A stretch of 7,664 nt of DNA from an uncultured Oscillospiraceae bacterium (lineage in GTDB: Bacteria > Bacillota > Clostridia > Oscillospirales > Oscillospiraceae): assembly GCA_934590505.1 (NCBI GenBank), contig CAKTPC010000094.1, positions 1 to 7,664 on the forward strand. Direction: 5' to 3'. Made by a program: the position numbers and the translations under genes. Of the stretch, positions 6,894-7,664 are shown one piece after another. The first letter of the stretch is position 1. The number at the start of each line of letters is the position of its first letter. The notes beneath the pieces were generated by a model that did no database searches, was not told where the DNA came from, and saw only the letters and a list, made by a program, of their open reading frames with translations.

Positions 6894-6902
6894 ATTCTAC
6901 CA
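6894..6902 (-). promoter_or_regulatory. Probable extended -10 promoter for the yqhY-nusB-xseAB-ispA-dxs-tlyA-nadK-argR unit
   Basis: The minus strand reads TGGTAGAAT, a TGnTAnAAT extended -10 element. It is 16 bp before the AGGAGG ribosome site of the Asp23-family gene. At 17-bp spacing the -35 position (6917-6922) reads TTTATT, a poor match to TTGACA, as is tolerated by extended -10 promoters. The upstream DNA is AT-rich. A transcript would start near 6887, giving a leader of about 20 nt. Inferred from sequence only; later internal promoters are possible. Confidence 0.55.
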
Positions 6903-6952
6903 CGGACAAAGTAAAAAATAAAGTGCAATAATCGAAATTCTGAATTAAAAAT

Positions 6953-6991
6953 GAAAAAACATACAGGAGCGCCGCAAAAGCGCTCCTGTAT
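6953..6991 (-). terminator. Rho-independent terminator of the spoIIIA operon
   Basis: A perfect 12-bp inverted repeat (arms 6961-6972 and 6980-6991, ATACAGGAGCGC and its complement) has a 7-nt loop. Read on the minus strand it is followed by GTTTTTT (6954-6960) and more T-rich sequence. It lies 30 bp after the spoIIIAH stop and before the promoter of the next unit, so it should isolate sporulation transcription from the housekeeping genes. No T-run follows on the plus strand, so it acts in one direction. Confidence 0.93.
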
Positions 6992-7021
6992 TGTTCCCCG
7001 CAAGGCTTGAGTTTGCCGTGC

Positions 7022-7561
7022 TCATGCCTTGACTTCTATTATATTCAGCTGGCTTGCGTCGTAGTCGGTCGAGGTGCATATCACATCCGTTATCCTCGCC
7101 ACGGCCTCCTCGCTCAGTCCCTCCGCCGGAGCTGGGACCGCGACTGTGACGCAGTCGTTGCCTATGTACACGACACAGTCTTCAAAGTCCTTGGCAATCA
7201 AAAGGTTTTCTATCTGCGATTCCTGCATCGAGCATGCTGCCATAGCGGATATGGCGTTCATCGCACTGTCTATCGTCTCCTGTGACGCCGCCTCCGAGGA
7301 CGCCGCGGTCTGCAGCAGCTCAAGTGCCTCATCTCTTGAGACCTGCCTCGTCAGCCTTGCTTCGGCAAAGTATTCCGTACCAGAGACGAGCAGACTGTCC
7401 GCAAAATCCGTGTCGGCCTCAAGCATGGCCTGATCCTCTGCGTAAACCATCTCCGCATCGGGCTTTCCCCATCTGTTGTTATAGGTCCAGTTAAGTACCA
7501 CGGCAGCGCAAACAAACATCAGCACCGCCAGCATCGTGAGATTTCTTTTCCTGTTCTTCAT
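7022..7561 (-). CDS. spoIIIAH: Stage III sporulation protein AH
   Basis: A 179-residue membrane protein. A short basic N-terminus (KNRKRN) precedes one membrane segment at about 8-24, then the family-typical LNWTYNNRW (23-31). The C-terminal ring-building domain related to YscJ/FliF lies at about 64-179 and ends in SQLNIIEVKA. In spore formers SpoIIIAH sits in the outer forespore membrane of the mother cell and pairs with forespore SpoIIQ (GerM/SpoIIGA-type partners in some Clostridia are less certain) to build the feeding-tube channel. In B. subtilis the operon is sigma-E dependent; no promoter for it lies in this window. The start has AGGAGG at 7575-7580, with a rather long gap of 13 nt, or GGAGA at 7572-7576, 10 nt away. 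Four cysteines (C110, C129, C137, C162) fall in the exposed domain. A terminator follows. Confidence 0.93.
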   Translation of the reverse strand: MKNRKRNLTMLAVLMFVCAAVVLNWTYNNRWGKPDAEMVYAEDQAMLEADTDFADSLLVSGTEYFAEARLTRQVSRDEALELLQTAASSEAASQETIDSAMNAISAMAACSMQESQIENLLIAKDFEDCVVYIGNDCVTVAVPAPAEGLSEEAVARITDVICTSTDYDASQLNIIEVKA

Positions 7562-7579
7562 GACTGTCCGTTCTCCTCC

Positions 7580-7664
7580 TTATGCTTTGTCCGTCATTCT
7601 GAGAATTGTGATCTTATCCGAGCTGTAGCCAGTATATGATTCAACCGCGCGGATAATATCCAGT
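7580..7664 (-). CDS. spoIIIAG: Stage III sporulation protein AG, C-terminal fragment
   Basis: Only the last 27 codons and the TAA stop (7580-7582) are in the window; the 5' part lies beyond the right edge. The reading LDIIRAVESYTGYSSDKITI followed by LRMTDKA agrees with the end of SpoIIIAG, where the C-terminal ring-building motif usually finishes with a T-G-L-x-S-x-x-I-x-V-x-K-M-type strand. The two other minus-strand frames contain stops within this stretch. The stop overlaps the ribosome site of spoIIIAH (TAAGGAGG), and 18 bp separate the stop from the spoIIIAH start, the standard arrangement in the spoIIIA operon. SpoIIIAG forms the large ring of the mother cell-forespore channel. Identification leans on context because the fragment is short. 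Confidence 0.85.
   Translation of the reverse strand, partial: LDIIRAVESYTGYSSDKITILRMTDKA

Noticed and set aside
6936..6946. Perfect 11-bp palindrome AATTC-T-GAATT between terminator and promoter
   Set aside because: Short, AT-rich and single; it could be an operator but nothing else supports that.
6941..6954. ARG-box-like sequence (TGAATTAAAAATGA) upstream of the housekeeping promoter, with half-sites near 91-96 and 3608-3616
   Set aside because: These raised the idea of ArgR autoregulation, but the matches are partial, lie in AT-rich DNA where such hits are expected by chance, and the latter two are only half-sites. A position-weight-matrix scan and footprinting would be needed.

Overview
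The window is a run of collinear genes, all read on the minus strand, from an endospore-forming, low-to-moderate GC Firmicute. It is most likely a member of the Clostridia (Oscillospiraceae/Ruminococcaceae-like). Three things point there: spoIIIAG and spoIIIAH sit directly upstream of a yqhY/Asp23-type gene and nusB; the order xseA-xseB-ispA-dxs-tlyA-nadK-argR follows; and the Shine-Dalgarno sequences are strong and purine-rich. The sequence is fairly GC-rich for the phylum, so long antisense shadow ORFs appear opposite almost every gene. No mobile element, CRISPR array, tRNA or rRNA was seen.

Layout in transcription order (right to left). Positions 7664-7022 hold the 3' end of the sporulation spoIIIA operon: the last 27 codons of spoIIIAG, then complete spoIIIAH. 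A strong intrinsic terminator (about 6953-6991) closes that operon. The only sizeable non-coding stretch (6867-7021, 155 bp) holds this terminator and a likely extended -10 promoter (6894-6902). From there a second transcription unit runs to the left edge: an Asp23/Gls24-family gene (yqhY-like), nusB, xseA, xseB, ispA, dxs, tlyA, nadK and the first 25 codons of argR, which runs off the left edge. Genes in this unit are 1-36 bp apart or overlap. There are ATGA stop-start overlaps at nusB/xseA and dxs/tlyA, and a 32-bp out-of-frame overlap at xseA/xseB.

Functionally the second unit is a conserved housekeeping cluster. It covers transcription antitermination (NusB), exonuclease VII (XseA+XseB), the entry step of the MEP isoprenoid pathway (Dxs) with short-chain prenyl diphosphate synthesis (IspA), rRNA 2'-O-methylation (TlyA), NADP supply (NadK; NADPH is needed by the MEP pathway) and arginine regulation (ArgR). 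Compared with the Bacillus subtilis arrangement as I know it, accB/accC and folD are absent and nadK is inserted before argR.

I found no convincing new biological system. The points worth a second look are modest: residue changes next to the catalytic Glu of Dxs, the TTG start and small hairpin before dxs, the unusually long xseA/xseB overlap with a Lys-rich XseA tail, and cysteines in the predicted exposed domain of SpoIIIAH.
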